The notes: generated by a model not told the origin, from the letters alone. A DNA stretch of 64,000 bases from Propionivibrio hellwigii (GCF_041770905.1 NZ_JBEUWX010000003.1:124001-188000); one strand, 5' to 3'. Counted from the stretch's first letter, positions 35,204 to 44,297 are shown. Numbers and translations: made by a program.

Positions 35204-36247
35204 TCAATCCGAAGCGAAAATGCTGCCCAGCTTGTCCATGCGCTCGAGCGCGATTCCGCAGCCACGCGCAACGCAGGTCAGCGGCTCTTCGGCAACGATC
35301 ACCGGCAGCCCCGTCTCTTCCATCAGCAAGCGGTCGAGATCGTGCAAAAGCGCGCCGCCGCCGGTCAGCACCAGTCCCTTGTCGGCAATATCAGCGCCCA
35401 ACTCGGGTGGCGTCTTCTCCAGCGCTGACTTGACGGCAGAGACAATGCTGTTGAGCGGATCGGTCAATGCTTCGAGAATTTCGTTTGAGGAAATCGTAAA
35501 TTTGCGCGGGATACCTTCGGCCTTATTGATACCGGAAACCTCCATTTCCTGCACTTCGGTACCGGGGAAAGCCGAGCCGATCTGCTTCTTGATGCTTTCC
35601 GCTGTATTCTCGCCGATCAGCATGCCGTAGTTACGGCTGATATAGTTAATGATCGCTTCATCGAGTTTGTCGCCGCCGATACGCACCGAACCGGAATACA
35701 CCATGCCGCCCAACGAAATCACGCCGACCTCCGTCGTGCCGCCGCCAATATCGACGACCATCGAACCGGTTGCTTCGGCGACAGGCAGATCGGCACCGAT
35801 TGCCGCCGCCATCGGTTCTTCGATCAAAAATACCTGGCGGGCACCCGCATTCTCGGCCGAATCACGGATAGCGCGGCGCTCCACCTGCGTCGAGCCGGAC
35901 GGCACGCAAACGATAATACGCGGACTGGGCGACAGCAGGCGCGAGTCGTGCACCTTGCGGATGAACTGCTTGAGCATCTGCTCGGTCCACGTAAAATCGG
36001 CAATGACCCCATCTTTCATCGGCCGGATGACGGTAATCTGTCCGGGCGCCTTGCCAAGCATTTCCTTGGCGCTCTGCCCCACCGCCTGAATCACCCGCTT
36101 GGAGTTTGGGCCGCCATCCATGCGGATGGCGACCACTGAAGGTTCATCGAGAACGATGCCCTTGCCACGCATATAAATCAGGGTATTCGCGGTACCAAGA
36201 TCAATGGCAAGATCGTTCGAAAAATAACTGCGCAAGAAACTGAACAT
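35204..36247 (-). CDS. mreB: Rod shape-determining protein MreB
   Basis: The bacterial actin that organises lateral wall growth. The 347-residue length is standard. It begins with a membrane-binding stretch (MFSFLRSYFSNDLAIDLG), and the actin-fold phosphate loops are DLAIDLGTANTLIYMRGKG, MVVDIGGGTTEVGVISLGG and VLTGGGALLHDLDRLL. It is the first gene of the mre/mrd cluster and is divergent from gatC, with an AT-rich shared promoter region of about 128 bases. Confidence 0.98.
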   Translation of the reverse strand: MFSFLRSYFSNDLAIDLGTANTLIYMRGKGIVLDEPSVVAIRMDGGPNSKRVIQAVGQSAKEMLGKAPGQITVIRPMKDGVIADFTWTEQMLKQFIRKVHDSRLLSPSPRIIVCVPSGSTQVERRAIRDSAENAGARQVFLIEEPMAAAIGADLPVAEATGSMVVDIGGGTTEVGVISLGGMVYSGSVRIGGDKLDEAIINYISRNYGMLIGENTAESIKKQIGSAFPGTEVQEMEVSGINKAEGIPRKFTISSNEILEALTDPLNSIVSAVKSALEKTPPELGADIADKGLVLTGGGALLHDLDRLLMEETGLPVIVAEEPLTCVARGCGIALERMDKLGSIFASD

Positions 36248-36326
36248 GCCTAAGTATCCAAAAACGCCGCCATACTGCGGCTGGTAAAGCTTTTATGATA
36301 CCTTATACGGCCATTATTTTGATGAG

Positions 36327-36354
36327 TTGACCTTTTGATTTTTCCCACTATTTT
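36327..36354 (+). promoter_or_regulatory. Probable gatCAB promoter
   Basis: TTGACC (36327-36332), a 16-base spacer and TATTTT (36349-36354) form a plausible sigma70 promoter. It would start transcription near 36361, only about 15 bases before the gatC ATG. The leader would be pyrimidine-rich (TTTTTCTACTTTTCT) and lack a Shine-Dalgarno sequence. Confidence 0.5.
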
Positions 36355-36375
36355 TTGTCTTTTTTCTACTTTTCT

Positions 36376-36663
36376 ATGTCGATCACCCATGAACACGTAA
36401 AGCGCGTAGCGCAATTGGCGCAGCTTGAAATCAGCGCCGACGAAAACGAAACGATTCGCGCACAGCTCGATGACATCATCGGACTAATCGAACAACTCCA
36501 GGCTGTCGATACACACGGCGTCGAACCAATGGCGCATGTACTCGACCTCGGCCAGCGTTTGCGTCCTGACATCGTCACAGAAAGCAACCGGCGCGAAGAT
36601 TTTCTGGCAATCGCACCGCAGACCGAAGCCGGACTCTTTATCGTGCCAAAGGTGATCGAATGA
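36376..36663 (+). CDS. gatC: Asp/Glu-tRNA amidotransferase subunit C
   Basis: GatC stabilises the GatCAB complex that converts Asp-tRNA(Asn) or Glu-tRNA(Gln) to the amides. I start it at the ATG at 36376 (MSITHEHVKRVAQLAQLEIS), giving the normal 95 residues; a TTG seven codons upstream extends the frame with non-family residues. No ribosome site precedes either start. It carries the conserved GVEPMAHVLDLGQRLRPD. The stop overlaps the gatA start by four bases. Confidence 0.95.
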   Translation: MSITHEHVKRVAQLAQLEISADENETIRAQLDDIIGLIEQLQAVDTHGVEPMAHVLDLGQRLRPDIVTESNRREDFLAIAPQTEAGLFIVPKVIE

Positions 36664-38126
36664 TTCCGCATGACATCAAATCACTGGCCGCGGCGCTGGC
36701 GAACAAAGAAATTTCCAGCGTTGAACTGACCCGCAGCTATCTCGACCGAATCGAATGCATCAATCCGGCACTCAATGCCTATATCACCATCGTTCCGGAA
36801 AAAAGTTTGGCGCAGGCAGCGGCGGCAGATGCCCGTATTGCCGCCGGTCAGGCCACACCATTGACCGGCATTCCACTGGCGCAGAAGGACATTTTCTGCG
36901 CCAAGGGCTGGCTGACGACCTGTGGCTCAAAGATGCTGGGTAACTTCGTGAGTCCCTATGACGCCACGGTGATTGAACGGCTCAACGCCGCCGGCGTGGT
37001 CACTCTGGGAAAAACGAATATGGACGAATTTGCCATGGGTGCATCGAACGAGACTTCATATTACGGTGTAACCCGCAATCCTTGGGATACGGACAGATCA
37101 CCAGGCGGCTCTTCGGGCGGTTCGGCAGCCGCGGTGGCGGCCCTGCTGGCGGCCGCGGCGACAGGCACCGACACAGGCGGTTCGATCCGTCAGCCGGCGG
37201 CACTCTGCAATCTGAGCGGCATCAAGCCAACATACGGCACGGTTTCACGCTACGGCATGATTGCCTATGCATCCTCGCTCGACCAGGGTGGGCCGATCGC
37301 GCATACGGCGGAAGATTGTGCCATGTTGCTCAACGCCATGGCCGGTTTCGATGAGCGCGATTCGACCAGCCTTGACCGTCCGGCCGAAGATTACACACGC
37401 GATCTCGATAAACCTCTGGCCGGCCTAAAAATCGGCCTACCCAAGGAATTTTATGGAGAGGGGTGCGACGCCGAGGTCATGGCGCGCGTCGAAGCCGCCG
37501 TGGCCGAATACCAAAAACTGGGCATGACAACCGTGGAAGTCAGTCTACCGAACCTGAAACTGGCGGTACCCACTTATTACGTCATTGCCTCGGCTGAAGC
37601 CAGCACCAACCTGTCGCGCTACGACGGCGTCCGCTACGGCTATCGTGCCCCGAAATACGCCGACCTTAACGATATGTATGCAAAAAGCCGCTCGCAAGGC
37701 TTTGGCATCGAAGTCAAGCGGCGCATTCTGATCGGTACCTATGTATTGTCGCATGGCTACTACGATGCCTATTATCTGCAAGCTCAGCGCGTCCGCCGCC
37801 TAATTGCGGCAGACTTTGCCGAAGCGTTCAAACACTGCGACGTCATTATGGGGCCAACCTATCCAACCCCAGCGTTCAGACTGGGTGAGAAAATCGGCAA
37901 CCCGGTGCAAATGTATCTGTCGGACATTTACACCGTGGCCGTCAATCTTGCCGGCCTGCCCGGCATGTCGATCCCCTGCGGCTTCTCCGGCCAAACATCC
38001 CCATTGCCGGTCGGGCTGCAGTTGATCGGCGACTATTTCAGCGAGGCGCGGCTACTCAATATCGCGCACCGTTATCAGCAAGCCACCGACTGGCACCTGC
38101 ACCAGCCGCCGGCACTTGCGGCATAA
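36660..38126 (+). CDS. gatA: Asp/Glu-tRNA amidotransferase subunit A
   Basis: GatA is the glutaminase of the complex and supplies ammonia to GatB. At 488 residues it is full length. The amidase-signature Ser-cis-Ser-Lys triad is visible as PLAQKDIFCAKG (Lys), PGGSSGGSAAAVAA (cis-Ser) and GTDTGGSIRQPAALCN (nucleophilic Ser). It starts within the gatC stop (ATGA overlap). Confidence 0.98.
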   Translation: MIPHDIKSLAAALANKEISSVELTRSYLDRIECINPALNAYITIVPEKSLAQAAAADARIAAGQATPLTGIPLAQKDIFCAKGWLTTCGSKMLGNFVSPYDATVIERLNAAGVVTLGKTNMDEFAMGASNETSYYGVTRNPWDTDRSPGGSSGGSAAAVAALLAAAATGTDTGGSIRQPAALCNLSGIKPTYGTVSRYGMIAYASSLDQGGPIAHTAEDCAMLLNAMAGFDERDSTSLDRPAEDYTRDLDKPLAGLKIGLPKEFYGEGCDAEVMARVEAAVAEYQKLGMTTVEVSLPNLKLAVPTYYVIASAEASTNLSRYDGVRYGYRAPKYADLNDMYAKSRSQGFGIEVKRRILIGTYVLSHGYYDAYYLQAQRVRRLIAADFAEAFKHCDVIMGPTYPTPAFRLGEKIGNPVQMYLSDIYTVAVNLAGLPGMSIPCGFSGQTSPLPVGLQLIGDYFSEARLLNIAHRYQQATDWHLHQPPALAA

Positions 38127-38185
38127 CGAGGCAAACGCCGCAACACAAAGTTACTAACAGCATGGGTTTGACTGGAGAAAAACAC

Positions 38186-38779
38186 ATGTTTCTGACGATG
38201 GCCGAAATTTCCCGAAACAGACGGCATGCTGGCTACGCCGGAAGAATTCCCGGCATACAGCGCCTATGCCTTGCCGCCATGCTGACAACTTTGCTGGCAG
38301 CGTGTGCAACCACCGATCAGGCCACTGGCGATAAGGCTAAAAAAGAAACATCGGCCTCTGGGCATATCCAGACGGGTCAAATCAGCCCGCAAACCCTGCG
38401 CCGGCTGCGCGGACGAAAGATGCAGCAAATTCACGACCGGGCGCTGAATGTCAAGGCGGCGTGCACGTTCAAGGACGTCAACGGCGGCAAGGGCCGCCTT
38501 GATCTATTGGTGGAACACGCCGAAGTCAAGCGCCTGAGTGCAGAAATCGGCATTCCTAAACACGGCGTCTGTCGCTTCGACTTGCCCGCATTCACACAAA
38601 CATCCCGCATGCCCAATGTCGAATTGCACAATCCGGCCAATGCCTGCCTGATTCGCCTATGGGAGCAAAACAAGGGCGTCACGATCGCCTTTCATAATTG
38701 CCGTGCGCAATGCAGCGGCGACGCTGTCGATTATCTGTGGCCGATCCTGGTCAATCCGCGCAATGGTCGTTGTGCCTGA
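38186..38779 (+). CDS. Lipoprotein of unknown function inserted between gatA and gatB
   Basis: A 197-residue predicted lipoprotein. The ATG at 38186 has GGAG 8 nt upstream and is preferred over the ATG at 38162. After a long basic N-region, a hydrophobic core ends in a lipobox (MLTTLLAACATT). The mature part has a variable linker, then a cysteine-containing domain (ALNVKAACTFKDVNGGKGRL, KHGVCRFDLPAF, ACLIRLWEQNKGVTIAFHNC, QCSGDAVDYLWPILVN). Five cysteines in this domain suggest disulfides. I do not recognise a family. It sits 19 bp before gatB and is presumably cotranscribed with the gat genes. Confidence 0.75.
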   Translation: MFLTMAEISRNRRHAGYAGRIPGIQRLCLAAMLTTLLAACATTDQATGDKAKKETSASGHIQTGQISPQTLRRLRGRKMQQIHDRALNVKAACTFKDVNGGKGRLDLLVEHAEVKRLSAEIGIPKHGVCRFDLPAFTQTSRMPNVELHNPANACLIRLWEQNKGVTIAFHNCRAQCSGDAVDYLWPILVNPRNGRCA

Positions 38780-38798
38780 ATATAGAGAGAAATAAACA

Positions 38799-40253
38799 AT
38801 GAAATCATGGGAAGTCGTCATTGGCATTGAAACGCACGTCCAGCTGCTGACCCGTTCAAAGATTTTTTCCGGCAGTTCGACCGCCTTCGGTGCCGAGCCG
38901 AACGTGCAGGCTAATGCCGTCGATATCGCCTTGCCGGGCGTGCTGCCGGTGCTCAACCGCGGTGCGGTGGAATGCGCCATTCGCTTTGGTCTGGCCGTCG
39001 GGGGCAACATCGCGCCCAAATCGGTATTTGCCCGCAAAAACTATTTCTATCCGGATTTGCCCAAAGGTTATCAGATCAGCCAGTTTGAACTACCCGTCGT
39101 CAGCAGCGGCCAGGTCCGCATCCGGCTCGGTCAAGGCGAGGAGACAACGGAGAAAACAATCCGCCTGACGCGCGCGCATCTGGAGGAAGATGCCGGTAAA
39201 TCTATCCATGAAGGGATTCACGGCGCTTCGGGGATCGACCTCAACCGCGCCGGCACCCCACTGCTTGAAATCGTTAGCGAACCTGATCTGAGATCATCGG
39301 CGGAAGCCGCCGCTTATGCGCGTGCCCTGCACGCACTCGTGCGCTGGATCGGCATCTGCGATGGCAACATGCAGGAAGGCTCATTCCGCTGCGACGCTAA
39401 CGTATCGGTACGTCCGCTGGGGCATCAGGAATTCGGCACGCGGCGCGAAATCAAGAATCTCAACTCATTCCGTTTCCTGCAACAGGCCATCGATTACGAA
39501 GTGCAGTGGCAAATCGCCGAAATCGAGGAAGGCCGCGCCATTCGCCAAGCCACCGTGCTATTTGATCCGGGCAGCGGCGAAACACGCGCCATGCGATCCA
39601 AAGAAGACGCGCACGACTATCGCTACTTTCCTGACCCCGATCTACTGCCGCTCTTTATTGACCACGACTGGATCGAGCGCGAACGCGCCGCCTTGCCGGA
39701 ATTGCCCGATGCCAAGAAACAACGCTTCAGCGCAGACTATGGCCTTTCTGCCTATGATGCCGCTGCGCTCACCGCATCACTTGAAATGGCCGACTATTTC
39801 GAGGCTGCGGTTGCTGTTGCCGGAAAATCTGCCGCTAAAATCTGTGCCAACTGGGTCATGGTCGATCTGGCCGCACGTCTACACAAAGAAGACAAAACTA
39901 TCGTCGAATCGCCCGTCAGTGCCGCGCAGCTCGGCGGTCTGGCAGCGCGCATTGCCGACAACACAATCTCCAACGCCATTGCCAAGAAGGTTTTTGAAGC
40001 CCTCTGGAGCGGAGAAGGCGCCAGTGCCGACGCCATCATTGAACAGCGCGGCCTGCGGCAGATTACCGATAGCGGCGCCATCGAAAAATTGGTCGATGAT
40101 GTGCTCGCAGCCAATGCAGTCATGGTTGCCGAATTCAAGTCAGGCAAGCAGAAAGCATTCAATGCGCTGGTCGGCCAAACGATGAAAGCCGCCAAGGGTA
40201 AAGCCAACCCGCAACAGGTCAATGAGCTGTTGCGACGCAAATTGACAGATTAA
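38799..40253 (+). CDS. gatB: Asp/Glu-tRNA amidotransferase subunit B
   Basis: GatB is the kinase/amidotransferase subunit that activates and amidates misacylated tRNA. The 484-residue protein begins WEVVIGIETHVQLLTRSKIFSG. It has the signature FARKNYFYPDLPKGYQISQF and LTRAHLEEDAGKSIHEG, then DCN-like GNMQEGSFRCDANVSVRP and the C-terminal YqeY-like tail (KQKAFNALVGQTMKAAKGKANPQ in part). GAGAG precedes the ATG. Confidence 0.98.
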   Translation: MKSWEVVIGIETHVQLLTRSKIFSGSSTAFGAEPNVQANAVDIALPGVLPVLNRGAVECAIRFGLAVGGNIAPKSVFARKNYFYPDLPKGYQISQFELPVVSSGQVRIRLGQGEETTEKTIRLTRAHLEEDAGKSIHEGIHGASGIDLNRAGTPLLEIVSEPDLRSSAEAAAYARALHALVRWIGICDGNMQEGSFRCDANVSVRPLGHQEFGTRREIKNLNSFRFLQQAIDYEVQWQIAEIEEGRAIRQATVLFDPGSGETRAMRSKEDAHDYRYFPDPDLLPLFIDHDWIERERAALPELPDAKKQRFSADYGLSAYDAAALTASLEMADYFEAAVAVAGKSAAKICANWVMVDLAARLHKEDKTIVESPVSAAQLGGLAARIADNTISNAIAKKVFEALWSGEGASADAIIEQRGLRQITDSGAIEKLVDDVLAANAVMVAEFKSGKQKAFNALVGQTMKAAKGKANPQQVNELLRRKLTD

Positions 40254-40357
40254 CCAAGAGGACAAAGGCAAGGCGCTACGCGACTCATGCCGCGCCTTGT
40301 ATGTGGGCGCCTGCCTTAGCGTACGGTCAATTGCGGCCGATCAGAAACAATACAAGA

Positions 40358-41011
40358 TCAACGAGGACGCGGACGCTTGCTCAGCTCAACGAAACGCGCT
40401 TTCTCCTCGCCATATTTGGCACGAATAGTTTCCAGCTCTTTTTTCTTGGCCTCAATCAGTGACGTTTGCGCATTGATTTCGACGTCACCTTCCTTTAGTC
40501 CCTTCTGCACTTCAGGTGGCATAGGCTTTTTCTTATAAAACTCGGCTTCTTCTTCATATTTCTTACGCGCCTGTTTGGCGCTTTCTATTTTGGCTTCGGC
40601 ATTCTTGATCGACTGCAAAATATCCTTCTCGGCACGCGCTTGCATCGCATCGATCTCGGCTTCGCTACCATAGGTATTGAGCAAAGCCCGATCTTTCAGA
40701 TCCTGCTCTTTACGTTTTTCTTCCTCGATCTTGCGTTTTTCTTCCTCAATTTTCCGCTGCGCACGCTGTTCGGCGGTCAGCGGCGCAGGAACCTTACGGA
40801 TGGTCGATCCGCTACGGCCAACCTCGCGGTAGGCACGGCCAAAACACGCCTGGGGCAAAAGATCGCCGCAAACCTGCCGCCCACCCGCATCATTACAGCA
40901 ATACACCGCGCCTGACGACTGGCCGGTCGTTTTGCCAGCAGAGAACACCGCACCGCCAAATAAAGACAAAGTGCCGAAAATGGCAAGATTCGTAAACAGT
41001 TTTTTTGACAT
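40358..41011 (-). CDS. Secreted coiled-coil protein of unknown function (DUF4124-like start)
   Basis: A 217-residue protein beginning one base after the pyrE stop. A signal peptide (LFTNLAIFGTLSLFGGAVFSAG) is followed by VYCCNDAGGRQVCGDLLPQACFGRAYREV. That segment resembles the small DUF4124-type modules of beta- and gammaproteobacteria. The rest is a strongly charged coiled coil (EEEKRKIEEEKRKEQDLKDR and more) to the C-terminus. It is probably cotranscribed with pyrE. Function is unknown; it may be a periplasmic structural or binding protein. Confidence 0.75.
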   Translation of the reverse strand: MSKKLFTNLAIFGTLSLFGGAVFSAGKTTGQSSGAVYCCNDAGGRQVCGDLLPQACFGRAYREVGRSGSTIRKVPAPLTAEQRAQRKIEEEKRKIEEEKRKEQDLKDRALLNTYGSEAEIDAMQARAEKDILQSIKNAEAKIESAKQARKKYEEEAEFYKKKPMPPEVQKGLKEGDVEINAQTSLIEAKKKELETIRAKYGEEKARFVELSKRPRPR

Positions 41012-41012
41012 A

Positions 41013-41651
41013 CTAATTGACACCATACTGACGACGATATTGTAAAACCGCATTTTCATGCGCCTTAAATTCCGGATGATGGCTCAGAAAAGCCATCAGG
41101 TCATTGAGCGTCGCCACGGCGACAACCGGAATTCCAAAATCCTGTTCGACTTCCTGCACGGCAGAGAGGGTGCCCGTCCCCCGTTCCATGCGATCGAGCG
41201 CAATCACGACACCGCATGGCTCGGCCCCAGCAGCACGGATGATCTCGACCGATTCGCGCACAGAGGTACCGGCAGAAATCACATCGTCGATGACCAACAC
41301 GCGCCCTGCCAGTTTCGCGCCAATGATATGGCCGCCTTCGCCATGATCCTTCACCTCTTTGCGATTGAAGGCAAAAGGCACATTACGACCAGCGCGCGCA
41401 AGTGCCAAAGCGCTCACGGCAACTAGCGGAATCCCTTTATAGGCGGGGCCGAACAGCATGTCCATCGATGCACCGCTGGCAAGGATCGCCTTGGCGTAAA
41501 ATTGCGAAAGTCGGTCGAGCGCCGCGCCGTCATTAAATAGCCCGGCATTGAAGAAGTACGGTGACAGGCGGCCGGCCTTAGTCTTGAATTCGCCGAAACG
41601 CAGTACATTCAGGTTCAGGGCGAATTCTATGAATTCCTGACGAAAATCCAT
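41013..41651 (-). CDS. pyrE: Orotate phosphoribosyltransferase
   Basis: PyrE makes orotidine 5'-phosphate from orotate and PRPP in pyrimidine synthesis. The 212-residue protein contains the PRPP-binding motif RVLVIDDVISAGTSVRES. It also has the catalytic loop segment FAFNRKEVKDHGEGGHIIGA and the N-terminal KTKAGRLSPYFFNAGLFNDG. It is divergent from xth with a 33-bp gap, so the two promoters overlap or lie within the genes. Confidence 0.97.
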   Translation of the reverse strand: MDFRQEFIEFALNLNVLRFGEFKTKAGRLSPYFFNAGLFNDGAALDRLSQFYAKAILASGASMDMLFGPAYKGIPLVAVSALALARAGRNVPFAFNRKEVKDHGEGGHIIGAKLAGRVLVIDDVISAGTSVRESVEIIRAAGAEPCGVVIALDRMERGTGTLSAVQEVEQDFGIPVVAVATLNDLMAFLSHHPEFKAHENAVLQYRRQYGVN

Positions 41652-41684
41652 GAAATACCAAGCATTATCTGAGTCACGGCTTGT

Positions 41685-42464
41685 ATGTTACGCATCATTA
41701 CCCTAAATCTCAATGGAATTCGCTCGGCGTGGCGCAAAGGCTTTGCTCCCTGGCAAGCCTGCCAGAACGCCGACGTCGTTTGCCTGCAGGAAATCAAGGC
41801 GCAGGCCGCCGATCTGGCGCCTGATATGCTTTCTCCTGCCGGCATGCACGCACACTATCATCTGGCTGAGAAAAAAGGCTACAGCGGTGTCGGCATCTGG
41901 AGTCGCCACCCGCCGGATGCGGTTCAACAAGGTATCGGCATCCCTGAGTTCGACGCTGAAGGCCGCTACCTGCGCGTGGATATCGGCCGGTTGTCGGTAA
42001 TTTCACTGTACCTGCCTTCCGGATCGAGTTCGCCTGAGCGACAAGCGGCTAAATTTCGGTTCATGGATGGTTTCTATCCCATCTTGTCCCAGTTAGCACG
42101 TGAAAAGCGTGATATCGTCGTTTGTGGTGACTGGAATATCGCCCACCAGGAAATCGATCTCAAAAACTGGAAAAATAACCAGAAAAATTCCGGATTCTTG
42201 CCGGAAGAGCGTGCCTGGTTCGGCAAAACGCTCAACGAAGCAGGCTGGGTCGATGTTTATCGTCGTCTGCATCCGGATGCGACAGACGCCTGCTACACCT
42301 GGTGGAGCAATCGCGGTCAGGCCTGGGCTAAAAATATCGGTTGGCGGCTCGACTATCAATTGGCAACACCCGAACTAGCCAATAGGGCGCGTTCCGCAGA
42401 AATTTATAAAGCCGAACGCTTTTCCGATCATGCCCCGTTACGCATCGACTATGATTACGCATAA
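41685..42464 (+). CDS. xth: Exodeoxyribonuclease III
   Basis: Exo III is an AP endonuclease and 3' exonuclease of base-excision repair. The 259-residue protein contains MLRIITLNLNGIRSAWRKG, VCLQEIKAQ (metal Glu), DIVVCGDWNIAHQEIDLKNW (DxN) and GWRLDYQLATPEL. It ends in the catalytic SDHAPLRIDYDYA. The acidic and His residues of the family are intact. Confidence 0.96.
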   Translation: MLRIITLNLNGIRSAWRKGFAPWQACQNADVVCLQEIKAQAADLAPDMLSPAGMHAHYHLAEKKGYSGVGIWSRHPPDAVQQGIGIPEFDAEGRYLRVDIGRLSVISLYLPSGSSSPERQAAKFRFMDGFYPILSQLAREKRDIVVCGDWNIAHQEIDLKNWKNNQKNSGFLPEERAWFGKTLNEAGWVDVYRRLHPDATDACYTWWSNRGQAWAKNIGWRLDYQLATPELANRARSAEIYKAERFSDHAPLRIDYDYA

Positions 42465-42629
42465 TGAATTTTAATTGATTCAAAACGCCAAATTCGTTAC
42501 CCTGCATCTGAATGCCGTATACGAATTTATGTGTCATGAAAGGCATCCCAGCATGCCTTGGCGATAGATAGTACGGCGCCCAGAGCAACTCCGATTGACT
42601 TTTACTTAACTCAACGCAAGGAAATCATC

Positions 42630-42974
42630 ATGCCCAGACAATCCAAGTCCAAACAGAGTGAATCCGAATTTTCGATTAACCTGAGCAAGCAGAAGCTCGT
42701 CGAAGATCTGAAAATTGTGATTACCGACGCCGAGGAAATCTTGCGCGCCACCGCCGACCTGGCGGGTGAAAAAGTTGTCGAACTGCGCGGGCAAATCAGC
42801 GAGCGGCTGGAAGACGCCAAGACGCGGCTCATTGATGTTGAAAATGAACTGATCGGCAGAACGCGAGCCGCCGCGCACGCCACAGATGTCTATGTCAAGG
42901 AAAATCCTTGGCAGGCCGTCGGCATTGCCGCCAGCATTGGCTTGTTGATCGGGATTTTCGCTAGCCGTCGTTGA
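42630..42974 (+). CDS. DUF883 family protein (YqjD/ElaB-like)
   Basis: A 114-residue protein with an amphipathic coiled-coil body (KQKLVEDLKIVITDAEEILR, AGEKVVELRGQISERLEDAK). A conserved C-terminal membrane anchor follows (YVKENPWQAVGIAASIGLLIG, FASRR), the DUF883 signature. Such inner-membrane proteins bind ribosomes in stationary-phase E. coli. An AAGGAA site precedes the ATG at 42630. It is the first of three genes in the yqjD-yqjE-yqjK order. Confidence 0.9.
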   Translation: MPRQSKSKQSESEFSINLSKQKLVEDLKIVITDAEEILRATADLAGEKVVELRGQISERLEDAKTRLIDVENELIGRTRAAAHATDVYVKENPWQAVGIAASIGLLIGIFASRR

Positions 42975-43009
42975 ATCTGAAGTTTCTGGGATTTTTTGCG
43001 CGGAATTTC

Positions 43010-43420
43010 ATGAGTACCACGCCTGGCTACCGGGGCAGCCTGTTTTCCGCCCTGAAAAATCTGGCGGCCACATTGCTGGCGAGCGGCAGAACACGCCTCG
43101 AATTGTTGGGCAATGAGCTGGAAGAGGAAAAATTACGGGCATTCCAGCTCTTTTTGCTAGCCCTTGGGCTGGCTTTCTGCCTAAGCATCGGCCTCCTCAT
43201 GCTGGTCTTGTTTCTGACGGTGGCATTCTGGGAAAGCCGGGTACTTATATTGGGAATTTCCTGCGCAGCATTTCTGGGTGCCAGTATCTGGCTAGCGTTC
43301 GGGTTGAAACGGGCCGTGCAACGTCCCAGGCGGATGTTTGACGCCAGCCTCTCCGAATTGGAAGAGGATCTCCGTCAATTGAAAGCTGCGATAGGGCAAC
43401 ACGATGCGCCGGCTGAATGA
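43010..43420 (+). CDS. Phage-holin-like membrane protein (YqjE family)
   Basis: A 136-residue protein with two adjacent helices (FLLALGLAFCLSIGLLMLVLF and VLILGISCAAFLGASIWLAFG) flanked by charged ends. It shows the family start SLFSALKNLAATLLASGRTR and ELLGNELEEEKLR. I start at the ATG at 43010; the longer frame from 42971 overlaps the previous gene. It is 35 bp downstream of the DUF883 gene and overlaps the next by 17 bp. Confidence 0.85.
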   Translation: MSTTPGYRGSLFSALKNLAATLLASGRTRLELLGNELEEEKLRAFQLFLLALGLAFCLSIGLLMLVLFLTVAFWESRVLILGISCAAFLGASIWLAFGLKRAVQRPRRMFDASLSELEEDLRQLKAAIGQHDAPAE

Positions 43421-43703
43421 CATCCAGCTGCAGCGGGGCATGCTGCTTGAACGCATTACAACACAGCGCTACTTCCTGTCCGCGGAAACGCAACCGGTAC
43501 AAGTCGCCCTCAACCGGATTGATGTTGCACGCATGTACATCAATACGGGTATCAGCTACGTCAAACGTCACCCGCTACTCGCTGGACTTGCCGTTACCAC
43601 GTTGACTATTCTGAATGGTCGCCGCGTATTTCGGCTGGCACGGCGCAGTTTCTTCATCTGGGAAACCTGGCAAACACTGCGGCAACGATTCCCCTATCTT
43701 TGA
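43404..43703 (+). CDS. YqjK-like protein
   Basis: A 99-residue protein completing the yqjD-yqjE-yqjK-like trio. It is basic at the N-terminus (DIQLQRGMLLERITTQR) and has one moderately hydrophobic segment (HPLLAGLAVTTLTILNG). It overlaps the upstream gene by 17 bp. Assignment rests on gene order and size more than on motifs. Confidence 0.7.
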   Translation: MRRLNDIQLQRGMLLERITTQRYFLSAETQPVQVALNRIDVARMYINTGISYVKRHPLLAGLAVTTLTILNGRRVFRLARRSFFIWETWQTLRQRFPYL

Positions 43704-44170
43704 CGTATATGATGCGGCATAAATTTCCGCAAAATTAGATTAATGGTTTTAGTAGTATGTTAGATAGCACTATGCAGCCGCTTAAATGAAAAATAACTCA
43801 AGAAACTAGGCTCCAATACCCAGCCTAATACAAGACTAATGCGGTAAAAGAAACTAGCGCTATTTTTATTCTCCGCCGCTATCTAAACAGCCAGATACGA
43901 TTAAAATCAATGGACTGGCTGAGTAGAAGATCATTAATTTATACGCATCATTCTTGAGTACTAGAAACAGCTCGAAATAGGTAGTGTCTTGAAAATAAGT
44001 AGCTTCCGAACCTTGGAATCACCATTAAGAGGCGTTTTATTTAACTATCCCAAAGATAGATTCGTATACGAATAATTTCCGTAGTTATTAGTTATCTCAC
44101 ACAATATCTCACATAACGGTTTCTACTTATATTTTTTGGAATAATCTAACAAGAAAATAGCCCAGAAAAT
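43704..44170. other. AT-rich gene-free region
   Basis: About 470 bases, much more AT-rich than their surroundings and with stops in every frame. The perfect palindrome ATTCGTATACGAAT (about 44058-44071) is the only clear structure. No RNA gene or ORF is supported. It may be a recombination scar or an island of foreign DNA. Confidence 0.55.
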
Positions 44171-44195
44171 CAAAGACGGCCGGAAAGGCCGTCTT
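44171..44195 (-). terminator. Hairpin terminator downstream of tRNA-Ser
   Basis: AAAGACGGCC and GGCCGTCTTT are fully complementary around a short loop. Read on the minus strand the stem ends in TTT followed by GATTTTCT. It lies 9 bases past the CCA end of tRNA-Ser and would end that transcript. Confidence 0.7.
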
Positions 44196-44204
44196 TACTG
44201 GGTT

Positions 44205-44297
44205 TGGCGGAGACGGAGGGATTCGAACCCTCGATGCAGGTTTTGCCCGCATGCTCCCTTAGCAGGGGAGTGCCTTCGACCTCTCGGCCACGTCTCC
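44205..44297 (-). tRNA. tRNA-Ser (anticodon GCT)
   Basis: The acceptor stem GGAGACG/CGTCTCC, discriminator G and encoded CCA are clear. The anticodon loop CTGCTAA gives GCT. The long variable arm (CATGCGGGCAAAACCTGCATC) is characteristic of serine tRNAs. The T-arm reads GAGGGTTCGAATCCCTC. Confidence 0.97.
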
